From Acidobacteriota bacterium (lineage in GTDB: Bacteria > Acidobacteriota > Terriglobia > Versatilivoradales > Versatilivoraceae): DNA of 64,000 nt. Both the position numbers and the translations under genes were made by a program. The notes beneath the pieces are model-generated. The model was given only the letters and a program-made list of their open reading frames with translations. It did no database searches and was not told where the DNA came from. The DNA is taken from NCBI GenBank assembly GCA_028875575.1, contig JAPPDF010000088.1, positions 1 through 64,000 on the forward strand, written 5' to 3'. Positions 16,356 to 24,313 of this stretch are shown here, one piece after another (position 1 is the stretch's first letter; every line of letters begins with the position of its first letter).

Positions 16356-17071
16356 TCAAGCCTGGCCGTCGTTCCCCGCTCTCTCCCGCCGGCACCCCTT
16401 TCCGGCCACCCATAACGGCACCCTCCCGCGAGACGATCCGTAACATGGAAGACATCTCTTTTTCACGTCCTTCCGGGCGAAAGCCTTGCAGCTATTGGAT
16501 CTACACGGATCGGACCTCCAAAACCCCCTCCCAGTGGGGCATTCCCGTAATCCGATTGTGGAAAACCCAGTTATTGCAGGGGTTCCGACGGAATGTTCTC
16601 CGACAGGAACGCTGATTTTGGCGTGATTTATTAAGATGTTTATATTCAATAACTTACAACAATACACCTATTTGTGTGCAGCTTGGTCTTTTTCATTGCT
16701 AATCAACGAGTTCCAGTCCTCAGACCCTGTTTTTCCACAGGATTTTCCACAAGAACTGTGAATTGAGCTCACAGCCTCCCTGGACCTACGGTTACGGCTG
16801 CATCCGCAGGACGGATTTGCGGCCTTTTTGAGCCCCCGGGCGTGCGCTCGGGGGGGTGTCTCACAAAAATCCTGTCCCTCCCGTATCCGGATAAGCGAGT
16901 ATTGAGTAGTGGCGTGTCGGCAGGCGCTGTCCCTCCCCAACGACGCGGAACAGGTGAGAGCAGAGTGCTGCAGGCGAGTCCGGGAATGGCGCATAGCCCT
17001 ACCCCCGACCTCAGGCATGGAAAACCCCCACGCAAGAGCATACATCTCCATGAAAGGCGCCTCGTAGCCAC
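16356..17071. other. Long intergenic region with AT-rich, DnaA-box-like segment
   Basis: No gene is evident. Contents: three 9-mers TTTTCCACA (16557-16565 on the minus strand; 16731-16739 and 16743-16751 on the plus strand) flanking a strongly AT-rich 16614-16680 stretch; a hairpin with T5 (16797-16829); a GC palindrome (16833-16854); and a TATCCGGATA palindrome near 16886-16895. It could be a replication-origin-like locus or simply the 5' region of the degenerate gene that follows. Confidence 0.4.
16797..16829 (+). terminator. Terminator-like hairpin with T5
   Basis: GCTGCATCCG (16797-16806) pairs with CGGATTTGCGGC (16812-16823) with a 2-nt bulge and one G-T pair, followed by C and TTTTT. 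A second, almost perfect palindrome, CCCCCGGGCG / CGCTCGGGGG, follows at 16833-16854. It is 440 bp past pdxJ, so the transcript that it ends is unclear. Confidence 0.45.
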
Positions 17072-17500
17072 ATGGCGACAGGGAGTATCAGGGTGAGAAT
17101 CAGCGGACATTTCCTGTGTGCGTTGACGGTTTTCCCGGTTTTCCTGGCGGCAATCTTTCCTTGCTCCGGACAATCCCTTCCAACCGTCAAGCTGGGGGCC
17201 GAAACGGTCCAGGCCTTCCAAGGATATATAGGAATCCAGGAAGATCTTTACCAACAAGGGATGAACGGCCGGCGGCCGTTTCTATGGAATGACGATCCGC
17301 CGCGCAACCGATCCATGGTTGAAACGGGTGAGATCGTGATTGAGCAGGACGCCGGGGGGGGAGGTGGCCGTGCCGGGCGGTATCATCCAGAACTGGACCG
17401 GGGCCGTATTCATCCCCGGAGGGTCGCTGCCCAAGACTCTGAAACTGCTTCAGGACTATGACCGCCACCGAGACATCTATCCGGACGTTGTCGACTCTAG

Positions 17501-17743
17501 CCCGCATATCTCACCAGGCCGCTGGAGGCATTACAAGAAGTAGATTCTCTTCGACACCTTGATTGGCTCAATGTCAAGGGCTTGCGCATCACAGACGGCG
17601 CTGGGCATGCCCTGGCTTGTCCTTTTCCCTTCAGCGCGCACAGGCTCCCTCGACCGTAGAAACCGCTACGCTCTTCGGTCGCGAGCACGCGCTGAAGGGA
17701 TAATTCCTGCGCCATGATCATGCCCCCTGGTGAGAAATGCGGG
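17501..17743. mobile_element. MITE-like element A, copy 2, with CTAG target duplication
   Basis: The termini are inverted: CCCGCATATCTCACCAGG and CCTGGTGAGAAATGCGGG. CTAG occurs immediately outside on both sides (17497-17500 and 17744-17747), and the interrupted reading frame is restored exactly when the element plus one CTAG is removed. This copy is larger than the others because about 115 bp of extra sequence lies inside it. It has no transposase gene. CTAG duplication resembles the C(T/A)AG preference known for IS5-group insertion sequences, so an IS5-family enzyme may have moved it in trans (inference). Confidence 0.85.
17611..17729. repeat. Nested hairpin insert inside element A copy 2
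   Basis: Relative to copies 1 and 3, about 115 bp are inserted between CCCTGG and TGAGAA. The insert is bordered by CATGCCCTGG and CATGCCCCCTGG, and contains a perfect 12-bp inverted repeat CCCTTCAGCGCG (17627-17638) / CGCGCTGAAGGG (17688-17699), with CGACCG / CGGTCG inside. It looks like a second small element or structured insert. Confidence 0.55.
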
Positions 17744-18248
17744 CTAGGCTCTTGTCCCGCAACGGCGATCGCTTGACGACCTATCTGCGGCTGGTGAAAA
17801 AAAACGTGCTGACGGTGGTGCTTAACACGGAACACGAAGTTCAAATCCGTGAGGCAGGCGCCGGACGCGCCTACATTCGGTCTCGTAGCACTCGTATCAC
17901 TGAAGTCAGGAATGCCGGCGAACCCGACGAAATCCAACTGCCGTCTGAGGAAGACAGTGGATTCCTCTGGAGACTCAACGCCTATTGGAGGCTGGAGGAG
18001 ACAAACCGGGGGCTCTATGTGGAGTTGTCTACGATCTCACCCTCCCGGGATATTCCCATGGGATTGGCTTGGCTGATGAAACCGTTTATTCGGGAGGTAC
18101 CCCAGGAATCGTTGCGGTCGACGTTGGCAGCCACTCGCCGCGCAATGCTGCAATAGCCCGCATTGCTCGCTTTCCCCAACTGGAAACGAAGATTGTCCAC
18201 GAAGTGAATACGGGGCAGGCAACCGGAACGGGAAGCGCGTGAGGAATT

Positions 18249-18322
18249 TGGCTGGGAGGCAGGGATTCGAACCCCGATAGGCAGATCCAGAGTCTGCTGT
18301 CCTACCGTTAGACGACCTCCCA
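18249..18322 (-). tRNA. tRNA-Gln (anticodon CTG), CCA encoded
   Basis: The minus strand folds as a full cloverleaf: acceptor TGGGAGG / CCTCCCA, D arm GTCTAACGGTAGGAC, anticodon arm GCAGA-CTCTGGA-TCTGC with anticodon CTG (reads CAG, Gln), T arm with GGTTCGAATCC, discriminator G and encoded CCA. 74 nt. It has a strong promoter at 18370-18398. Confidence 0.95.
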
Positions 18323-18369
18323 GAAGACGCGAACCGACAGGAAGAAGATTCGACCAACGCTACCCGGCG

Positions 18370-18398
18370 GTTGTAGCATCTCCACAAATCGTTGTCAA
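18370..18398 (-). promoter_or_regulatory. Sigma-70-type promoter of tRNA-Gln
   Basis: On the minus strand a perfect -35 TTGACA (18398-18393) is followed after exactly 17 nt by TACAAC (18375-18370). The transcript would start about 40 nt before the tRNA. Confidence 0.75.
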
Positions 18399-18634
18399 CG
18401 TTCACAACACACGTCCATGACGCACACGATCCGGGATGTGGGGGCATCCCTTGTGGACACCCGACTTCGGGATGTATGGGGCGGCCGCGAACAGTCGGGC
18501 ACCCACCGGCGTTGCCCCTGCGTTGGTGGATCAGCGCGCGATGGCCCCGGAGGACACCCCATGCGGATTGGAATGCCTTGACCGCTCAGCCATAATAGGT
18601 TCGGCGTCGGTCGCCCACCTGGAGAGCCTTGCCA

Positions 18635-19234
18635 ATGAAATCCGGAGCACATCAAAACGCGCCGGGCAAGTCCATCGAGACCGAAGTCAAAATCGAGTTG
18701 GCCGACCTTCCCAAGGTGCGTGATCGACTCGTTCAACTCGGTTTCCGGATCCGAATGCCTCGAGCCTTCGAGGATAACTGGATTTTCGACTACCCGGACC
18801 GGTCCCTGGCCCGGCGCCGCCAACTCCTGCGGGTACGATCCTTCGGCGACCGCGCCTGGATCACTCTGAAGACTCCATCACGGCACTCCACCCGCTACAA
18901 GATACGTCAGGAACTGGAAACGGAGCTCGGCGATGCCCAGGTTGTCCGGCAGCTATTGCGAAGTCTCGGCTTCGAACCCAGCTTCCGATACCAGAAGTTT
19001 CGCACTGTCCTCGAGTCCGTCAAGACCTCCGGAAAGAAACTGACGGTGACCTTCGACGAAACCCCCATCGGCAACTTTCTCGAAATCGAGGGATCTGCCC
19101 GAGACATTCTGGCGTTGTCGGCCAAACTCGGTTACAAACCAACCGACTTTATCCAGGACAGTTATTGGCAGCTCTTCCGGAAGCGGCGCCCCAGGTCTTC
19201 CGGAACCTCCATGATCTTCCGGAAGCGAGGCTAG
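18635..19234 (+). CDS. CYTH domain protein (class IV adenylate cyclase / CyaB-like)
   Basis: A 199-residue protein. The hallmark ExExK motif is ETEVKIEL near the N-terminus, followed by a beta-barrel pattern of charged strands (DNWIFDYPD, RRRQLLRVRSFGD, WITLKTP, RYKIRQELETEL, VTFDETPIGNFLEIEG) and a DSYWQLF end. CYTH enzymes act on triphosphates (thiamine triphosphatase, inorganic triphosphatase, class IV cyclase); sequence alone does not tell which. ATG 18635 is chosen with GGAG 10 nt upstream; TTG 18629 is the alternative. Confidence 0.88.
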   Translation: MKSGAHQNAPGKSIETEVKIELADLPKVRDRLVQLGFRIRMPRAFEDNWIFDYPDRSLARRRQLLRVRSFGDRAWITLKTPSRHSTRYKIRQELETELGDAQVVRQLLRSLGFEPSFRYQKFRTVLESVKTSGKKLTVTFDETPIGNFLEIEGSARDILALSAKLGYKPTDFIQDSYWQLFRKRRPRSSGTSMIFRKRG

Positions 19235-19266
19235 ACCAGACGCATTTCTCACGGGCCGTGCGCTAG

Positions 19267-19393
19267 CCCGCATTTCTCACCAGGCCGCTCGATTCATAGA
19301 GGAAAGTCCATCTGTTTTCAGCACCTCATCGGTCTGATTGGTACGTCTTGCGGTTACACACGGCGCTGGGCGTGCCCTGGTGAGAAATGTGGG
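19267..19393. mobile_element. MITE-like element A, copy 3 (compact form)
   Basis: 127 bp with termini CCCGCATTTCTCACCAGG and CCTGGTGAGAAATGTGGG, flanked by CTAG (19263-19266) and CAAG (19394-19397). The right half shares CACACGGCGCTGGGCGTGCC with copies 1 and 2; the interior otherwise differs. Another end fragment, CGCATTTCTCACGGGCC, lies just upstream at 19241. About 40 bp past this copy, TGCAGTGCTTTGTGGGGA resembles sequence inside copy 1 (TGCAGTGCTTTGTATGGA), showing reshuffled modules. Confidence 0.78.
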
Positions 19394-19496
19394 CAAGAGG
19401 ATGGGAACCAACTCGTCCCCAATGTCCTGCAGTGCTTTGTGGGGAAACTTCAGGGCACAGGGCGCAGGCACCTCACGGTGAGAATGAGAGCGCCAA

Positions 19497-20165
19497 CTAC
19501 CGTCGCTCGCCCCGATAAAATTGAAGGACCTTGCGGATGTATTCGCGGGTTTCGGCGAAGGGCGGAATCCCCTGATGGTTCCTTACGGTGGAAGGGCCGG
19601 CATTGTATGCGGCCAGAACCATCAGGAGGTTCCGGTTGAACTCACCCATCAGATGCTTCAGATATCTGACCCCTGCTTCGACATTCTCCTCGGCATCGAA
19701 AACGTCCTTGACACGATAGGTTGAAGCGGTTGCCGGCATGAGCTGCATCAGTCCGCTGGCGCCCTTGACGGACACCGCCAGAGGATCGAAATTGGATTCC
19801 GCACGAATGATCGATCGCACCAGTTCTGCGTCCAGGCCGTGCCTGCCGGCAACTTGTCGGATGATCCGATCGAGTTCTCCTTGGGAGAGCGTAGTCTGGG
19901 GAGACGGTCCGACCGGCACTGCCTGTGCCTCGGAGCGCGGCGGCTCCCGGTGGAGCGGGACGACACGTTCGATCCAATCGGCAGGGACCTCCAAGCGACC
20001 TTCGCCAAGGAGAGTCAGCACGGCCGTGTCCGTTCCCATCCGGTGGCCTTGTATGGTCATATTGCGTCCATTCTTGAAGTAGACCATCTCCGTGGCGGAC
20101 AGGCTGGCGGCAGATCCACACAGTATCAGCACCAGGCCGACCCTGGGCAGCCATGACGATCCCAT
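19497..20165 (-). CDS. Lytic transglycosylase (SLT domain)
   Basis: A 222-residue exported protein: signal peptide to about residue 24, a small beta segment (MVYFKNGRNMTIQGHRMGTD) typical of acidobacterial SLT proteins, then the lysozyme-like SLT domain. Catalytic Glu is E123 in IIRAESNFDPLAVS, with GLMQLMPATA and the AAYNAGPSTV motif downstream. It cleaves the MurNAc-GlcNAc bond of peptidoglycan with 1,6-anhydro formation. GGAG precedes the ATG. It ends close to repeat sequences. Confidence 0.95.
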   Translation of the reverse strand: MGSSWLPRVGLVLILCGSAASLSATEMVYFKNGRNMTIQGHRMGTDTAVLTLLGEGRLEVPADWIERVVPLHREPPRSEAQAVPVGPSPQTTLSQGELDRIIRQVAGRHGLDAELVRSIIRAESNFDPLAVSVKGASGLMQLMPATASTYRVKDVFDAEENVEAGVRYLKHLMGEFNRNLLMVLAAYNAGPSTVRNHQGIPPFAETREYIRKVLQFYRGERR

Positions 20166-20218
20166 GAAAGGCTCCTGTAATAGAATAGGGAGAACAAAAC
20201 CTCCCAGTCAGGGGCCGG

Positions 20219-21106
20219 TCAGCCGCCGGAAGGCCTCGGTGGCGCTGAGCCGCTCCCGCACCCCACTGTTTTCTGGAAAACAAACCGACCAATCGCCCGG
20301 GCGACACCCAAATCGTTATTGGATGCTGTCTCGTAAAACCCGCGATTCTTGAGCACCGCCACGCCGTTAGCCATCACCACACCCACCCCGGCATATTCCA
20401 GCATCTCCAGATCGCTGTGATTGTCTCCAATGGCCATGATTTCGGTTGACCGAACGCCATGAGACCTCGCCAAAAAGTCCAGGGCGGAACGCTTGGAGCA
20501 ATCCTTGTTCAATACATCGATAATTCCCAGGTCCTTTTCCCGGTAATAGGTCTTTGCGACTCTCACATGCTGCTCGAATCCGGATTCCTTGAGCCGCCCT
20601 TCTACGGCTTCCATCACTCTGAGCGGACCGCTGAACATGATCTCGATCAAATCGCCGTCAATCTCGCTCTGGAGTGACTCCACTTGAACCGTCACCCCTG
20701 GAGCCTTGTTCAGATAGTGGTGCAACTGTCCGTTCGTCCGGGGTCGGGAACACACCACCATCTGTCCAGCGGCAGGCCTGTCCTTGTGCAAGACCGTGCA
20801 GTGGGTGTAGTCGGAGGTGGCGGACAGTATGGCGGTCGCGATCTCGGGCGCCAGAAACCACCGGGCCAGCCGCCGCGACCGAGTCGGACACACGATCATG
20901 GCTCCATTGTTGACGATGAGCGGAGAGGACAACCCCAGAGCCTCGGCAACCCAGACGGCGGCGCCATAGCGACGGCCGGTCACCAGAACCACCTCGACTC
21001 CACGGTCCCGAGCCTGGCGAATCGCCGTCACGTTTCCCGAAGGCAGTCGGCTGGAACTATCCAGGATGGTGCCATCGATGTCTGCAGCGATCCACTTGAG
21101 AGCCAT
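20219..21106 (-). CDS. HAD-superfamily Cof-type hydrolase
   Basis: A 295-residue Cof/YbiV-type phosphatase. Motif I is DIDGTILD (D9 nucleophile, D11), motif II VLVTGRRYG, motif III lysine in KRSALDFLA, and motif IV GDNHSDLEML with the C2 cap in between. The family dephosphorylates sugar phosphates, FMN or similar metabolites; the substrate here is not predictable. Start ATG 21106 with GGAG 6 nt upstream; an upstream in-frame extension lacks homology. Confidence 0.93.
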   Translation of the reverse strand: MALKWIAADIDGTILDSSSRLPSGNVTAIRQARDRGVEVVLVTGRRYGAAVWVAEALGLSSPLIVNNGAMIVCPTRSRRLARWFLAPEIATAILSATSDYTHCTVLHKDRPAAGQMVVCSRPRTNGQLHHYLNKAPGVTVQVESLQSEIDGDLIEIMFSGPLRVMEAVEGRLKESGFEQHVRVAKTYYREKDLGIIDVLNKDCSKRSALDFLARSHGVRSTEIMAIGDNHSDLEMLEYAGVGVVMANGVAVLKNRGFYETASNNDLGVARAIGRFVFQKTVGCGSGSAPPRPSGG

Positions 21107-21577
21107 TGAGTCTCCGCGCCAGCCGACAAACCCGGAATCATACCATGAGGGACCCGCGGGGAATGCCGGCCCGGTTGATTGTAAAGCCTTTTGCAAAATT
21201 CGCAGCGGGGCGGGTCATCCTGCCGGCAAACCTGAGGTTCTGCCTTTTTCAAATTTGGTTGCGACTTGGTGAAAAAAAACTGTCAAACCACAAAAAGCAC
21301 AAAAGGCACACAATTTGTGTTTTTGTGCCTTTTGTGGCCATTCCCGGTAAACGTCCCGTTGCCGAATGTCGCAAAAGGCTCGGTAGATTGTGGATTTTGG
21401 ACTTGGGGCGAAATCTGTGGCCGAGACTCCCCGATCAGGCATCAGAATTCCGGAATCGACGATCCCCGGCGTTTGATCCTGGCCTTGAGCGGGGCAGATG
21501 GATTGATATGGACGGACAGGATGGATTGTCGCGACCCGGCTCCCCCCAAAAAGGGCTTTGACGGACAGAAACGCGGG
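21107..21577. other. Repeat-bearing intergenic region
   Basis: No gene seen. It holds an inverted-repeat element (21184-21381), a segment GTAGATTGTGGATTTTGGA at about 21385 that resembles one at 43938, a GGACGGACAGGATGG fragment near 21508 like the GxxExxY-remnant ends, and a solo element-A end (GCGGGCTAG) at the anti-sigma stop. Confidence 0.6.
21184..21381. repeat. Inverted-repeat element B, complete copy
   Basis: The left end AGCCTTTTGCAAAATTCGCA and the right end TGCCGAATGTCGCAAAAGGC form an imperfect terminal inverted repeat of about 27 bp. An inner inverted pair also occurs: CCACAAAAAGCACAAAAGG and GTGCCTTTTGTGG. Relatives at 15289, 44121 and 55598. No open frame of note. Confidence 0.72.
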
Positions 21578-22273
21578 CTAGCCTCGGACGTCGATCCTGT
21601 CTTGGGTGGTGGGGTAGAAACTCAAGGTCATCACGAAGGTGCCGACGGTGGGACGACCTAGAAACGTGGCGGGGTCCATGTTTACGCCGAAATAGAGGAA
21701 TCGATCCAGGAATTCCAGACTCTGTTCATCTTGAGGCCCGCTCAGGACCGTATAGTCGATCACCCGGCCATCCTCGCCGACCAGAGTCCTCACGGTGACC
21801 GGCTGGGTTACAAACGGCAAATCGGCGCCAAACACGACAGGCATCATTGTCAGAGACCTGGCGCGAGGCTCGGTGAACAGTCCCAGGGCCGAGTCGGAGT
21901 CGCCGGAGCCCAGGCTGGCGCCGCTGAACAGGGTGCTCAAAAGGACGACAAAGGTCAGGCAGGTCAGGAAAACGCCGCTGAAGGCCGGAACGGCCAGGGG
22001 ATTCATCAGATCGCCCAGCTTGTTGACCAGTTGCTTCAGAGAAATTCTCTCTCCGTGGATCGAGGCAGCCACCCTTATCCTTATCTCGAGCTCCGGCGGA
22101 GGAGGCTGGCGATCCAACTTTCGCATCACCTGCTGCAGTGACCGAAACTCGTCCAATGTCCGCCGGCAGGATGCACAATCCTCCAGGTGACGGTCCATCT
22201 CAAACCTCCGTCGCCCAAACAAATCGTTATCCAGATAGCTCTGAATCGCTCTGAGGGCCATTCTGCAGGTCAT
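21578..22273 (-). CDS. Anti-sigma factor with zf-HC2 domain and TonB-like C-terminus
   Basis: A 231-residue membrane protein. The N-terminus MTCRMALRAIQSYLDNDLF carries a zinc-finger anti-sigma motif, MDRHLEDCASCRR (HxxxCxxC). One TM segment (about 115-138, VFLTCLTFVVLLSTLF) is followed by an extracytoplasmic part, PVTVRTLVGEDGRVIDYTVL...TVGTFVMTLSF, that reads like a TonB C-terminal fold. It should bind the ECF sigma encoded 62 bp upstream. GGGAG precedes ATG 22273. The TAG stop lies within a repeat end (CTAGCCCGCG). Confidence 0.85.
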   Translation of the reverse strand: MTCRMALRAIQSYLDNDLFGRRRFEMDRHLEDCASCRRTLDEFRSLQQVMRKLDRQPPPPELEIRIRVAASIHGERISLKQLVNKLGDLMNPLAVPAFSGVFLTCLTFVVLLSTLFSGASLGSGDSDSALGLFTEPRARSLTMMPVVFGADLPFVTQPVTVRTLVGEDGRVIDYTVLSGPQDEQSLEFLDRFLYFGVNMDPATFLGRPTVGTFVMTLSFYPTTQDRIDVRG

Positions 22274-22335
22274 TTGCTGTCTCCCTCGAGTTTGACACCT
22301 CGGAGGTCTCGGTTTCCCCAAGACACTCCGGACCC

Positions 22336-22947
22336 TTATTCGATCAGGCCGCGCAACCTCTGCCTGAGCTGGGACCGGGCACGCCACAAACGTGATTTCA
22401 CTGTCCCCATGGAGATAGCCAAGGTTTCTGCAATCTCCTCGTAGGTAAGCCCCTCGACATCCCTCAAGACGATGACTGTACGATACTCGGCAGGCAAGGC
22501 GTCCAGCGCTCGCTGGACTGCCTGCTCGATCTCCCGCCTGGCGCAGACGGCTTCCGGGCTTTGTCCTCGATCGGGGACTTCCAGCAACCTGGGGCTTTCG
22601 CCGTACGAGGGTAGCGGGTTATCCAGCGATACCGGAACGTGGTCCTTCCAGCGCTTCCACCAACGACGGCGGTTCAGGCTGGCTGAAACCGCAATCTTGT
22701 AGATCCAGGTCTTGAGACCGCATTCTCCGCGGAAACGACCGATACCCTTGTAAATCCTGACAAAGGCCTCCTGGGTCGCTTCCGAGGCTTCCGCCGAATC
22801 TCCCAGAATCCGGTAGGCAAGGTTGTAGATGGGAGCCTGGTAGAGACGAACCAGTGTCTCGAACGCCTCCTGGGACCCAACCTGCAATCCATCGACCAGG
22901 GCCGGTTCATTTTCCAGGAAATCCAACCCTATCTCGCAATTGAGCAA
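22336..22947 (-). CDS. ECF RNA polymerase sigma factor (RpoE-like)
   Basis: A 203-residue sigma-70 ECF factor. Region 2 reads YNLAYRILGDSAEASEATQEAFVRIY...WIYKIAVSASLNRRRWWKR; region 4 reads ALPAEYRTVIVLRDVEGLTYEEIAETLAISMGTVKSRLWRARSQL. I choose TTG 22947 with GGAGAGAGG just upstream; a TTG at 23019 would extend it by 24 codons but lies only about 5 nt from the expected transcript start. The anti-sigma gene follows, and an ECF-type promoter at 23031-23059 suggests positive autoregulation. Confidence 0.93.
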   Translation of the reverse strand: MLNCEIGLDFLENEPALVDGLQVGSQEAFETLVRLYQAPIYNLAYRILGDSAEASEATQEAFVRIYKGIGRFRGECGLKTWIYKIAVSASLNRRRWWKRWKDHVPVSLDNPLPSYGESPRLLEVPDRGQSPEAVCARREIEQAVQRALDALPAEYRTVIVLRDVEGLTYEEIAETLAISMGTVKSRLWRARSQLRQRLRGLIE

Positions 22948-23030
22948 GAGCCTCTCTCCCAGCCTGCCTTGTCTTCGGGTGTTTCGTCCAAGATACCAAG
23001 CATTCGGATTGAAAGACAAGACTCGACCCT

Positions 23031-23059
23031 ATAGACCGCGCCGGTAGCCAAAATGTTCC
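23031..23059 (-). promoter_or_regulatory. ECF-type promoter (autoregulation candidate)
   Basis: On the minus strand GGAACAT (23059-23053) is followed after 15 nt by GGTCTAT (23037-23031), close to the sigma-E pattern GGAACTT-N15/16-GTCTAA. It sits directly upstream of the ECF sigma gene. Confidence 0.6.
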
Positions 23060-23122
23060 CGCTGAATAGAGCTTGCTCCGAAAAATTGAAAACACTAAGA
23101 TAGCCAACCGCTCGAATCCACC

Positions 23123-24313
23123 GTGGAAGCCCAACCGTTGTCTGATCTCCATCGGAAATACCCGGCGCTCCTCCTCCTGTTGGCCGCCGTCCTTTCAGGC
23201 CCATCGCTCTCCGTTCGGTCAGTGGCCGGCCCCCGAGACAGCCCCTCGCCATTGGCCAAGATCGACGGCGTCGTACACCGGGCCATCGACAATGGCCGGA
23301 TACCCGGCGCGGTGGTGCTAGTGGGACAAGGCCGCCACATTCTCTTTGAAAAGGCCTATGGCCACCGCTGCCTGGAACCCCGGCCCGAGCCGATGACCCT
23401 GGCAACCCGATTCGACCTGGCCTCCCTGACCAAGGTGGTGGCCACCGCGCCGGGCGTCCTGATCCTGGTTCAGGACGGAAAAGTAAGGTTGGGCGACCCG
23501 GTGTCCAAGTATCTCCCGGGCTTCGGCAGGAGCGGGAAAGAGACCATCACCCTCCGGCAGGTGCTGACCCACTACTCCGGATTGGCGCCCTATTTCCGTC
23601 TCCGCGCAAAAGGGCCCGAAGCTGCCTCAGCGGTCATTGACAAGATCTACCACTCCGACCTGTCAGCCACGCCGGGAAGCCGTTTCATCTACAGCGACCT
23701 CGGATTCATCCTGCTGAGCAAGTTGATAGAGGTTGTGAGCGGAGAACCCCTGGACCGGTTCGTTCACTCCCGAGTCTTCTCCCCGCTCAAAATGGTTGAG
23801 ACAGGATTCAGCCCTCCCCCAGGCGAACACCACCGTATCGCTCCCACCGAAAAAGGGGATGACGGGAGTTTCCTGCGAGGTCAGGCCCATGATCCCCTGG
23901 CATCCACAATGGGCGGGGTTGCCGGTCATGCCGGCCTCTTCTCCAACGCCCGCGACCTTTCCCGCTACTGCCGGATGCTGCTGAACGAGGGATGGCTGGA
24001 GGACTCCAGGGTGCTTGAACCCCGGTTGGTCCGGCAAATGGTCTCCCCGCAATCTCCGCCGGGCAAATCGGACATTCGAGGATTGGGATGGGACATTCAG
24101 TCCCGCTATTCTTCGCCAAAGGGTGCACATTTCTCGCCACACTCTTACGGACACACGGGCTTTACCGGAACTTCCCTGTGGCTGGACCCTGAAATCCAGT
24201 CCTACCTCATCGTTCTGACCAGCCGTCTCCACCCCGACGGCAAGGGCGACGTCCGAGCCCTGCGCAAAGAGATCGCAACCATCGTCGGCGAGGCGCTTTC
24301 CCGTGCAAGGTAA
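23123..24313 (+). CDS. Secreted beta-lactamase-family serine hydrolase (class C type)
   Basis: A 396-residue protein with an N-terminal hydrophobic segment (about 13-30; exported or anchored). Penicillin-binding motifs: SLTK with nucleophile S101, YSD in FIYSDLGF, and HTG in GHTGFTG near the C-terminus. This family (beta-lactamase/EstB/D-aminopeptidase-like) includes many non-beta-lactamases such as esterases and cell-wall amidases. The start is GTG 23123 without a clear RBS. Divergent from the ECF sigma gene; its stop overlaps the next gene by 11 bp, so the two are coupled. Confidence 0.92.
   Translation: MEAQPLSDLHRKYPALLLLLAAVLSGPSLSVRSVAGPRDSPSPLAKIDGVVHRAIDNGRIPGAVVLVGQGRHILFEKAYGHRCLEPRPEPMTLATRFDLASLTKVVATAPGVLILVQDGKVRLGDPVSKYLPGFGRSGKETITLRQVLTHYSGLAPYFRLRAKGPEAASAVIDKIYHSDLSATPGSRFIYSDLGFILLSKLIEVVSGEPLDRFVHSRVFSPLKMVETGFSPPPGEHHRIAPTEKGDDGSFLRGQAHDPLASTMGGVAGHAGLFSNARDLSRYCRMLLNEGWLEDSRVLEPRLVRQMVSPQSPPGKSDIRGLGWDIQSRYSSPKGAHFSPHSYGHTGFTGTSLWLDPEIQSYLIVLTSRLHPDGKGDVRALRKEIATIVGEALSRAR

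Larger units (their letters stand above)
17072..18156 (+). pseudogene. Secreted acidobacterial protein gene, disrupted by frameshift and MITE insertion
   Basis: The N-terminal part begins with a signal peptide (HFLCALTVFPVFLAAIFPC; start ATG 17072 or GTG 17092). At a run of eight G (about 17354-17361) the frame changes by one base: the continuing sequence EVAVPGGIIQNWTGAVFIPGG is in the next frame. The coding sequence then reaches YPDVVDS and is split by a 243-bp element (17501-17743). Removing the element and one CTAG joins DS to RLLSRNGDRLTTYLRLVKKNVLTVV perfectly in frame, continuing to a TAG at 18154-18156. The intact protein would be a conserved secreted protein of unknown function. The final TAG is itself in a repeat-end match (TAGCCCGCATTGCTC). 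Confidence 0.85.
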
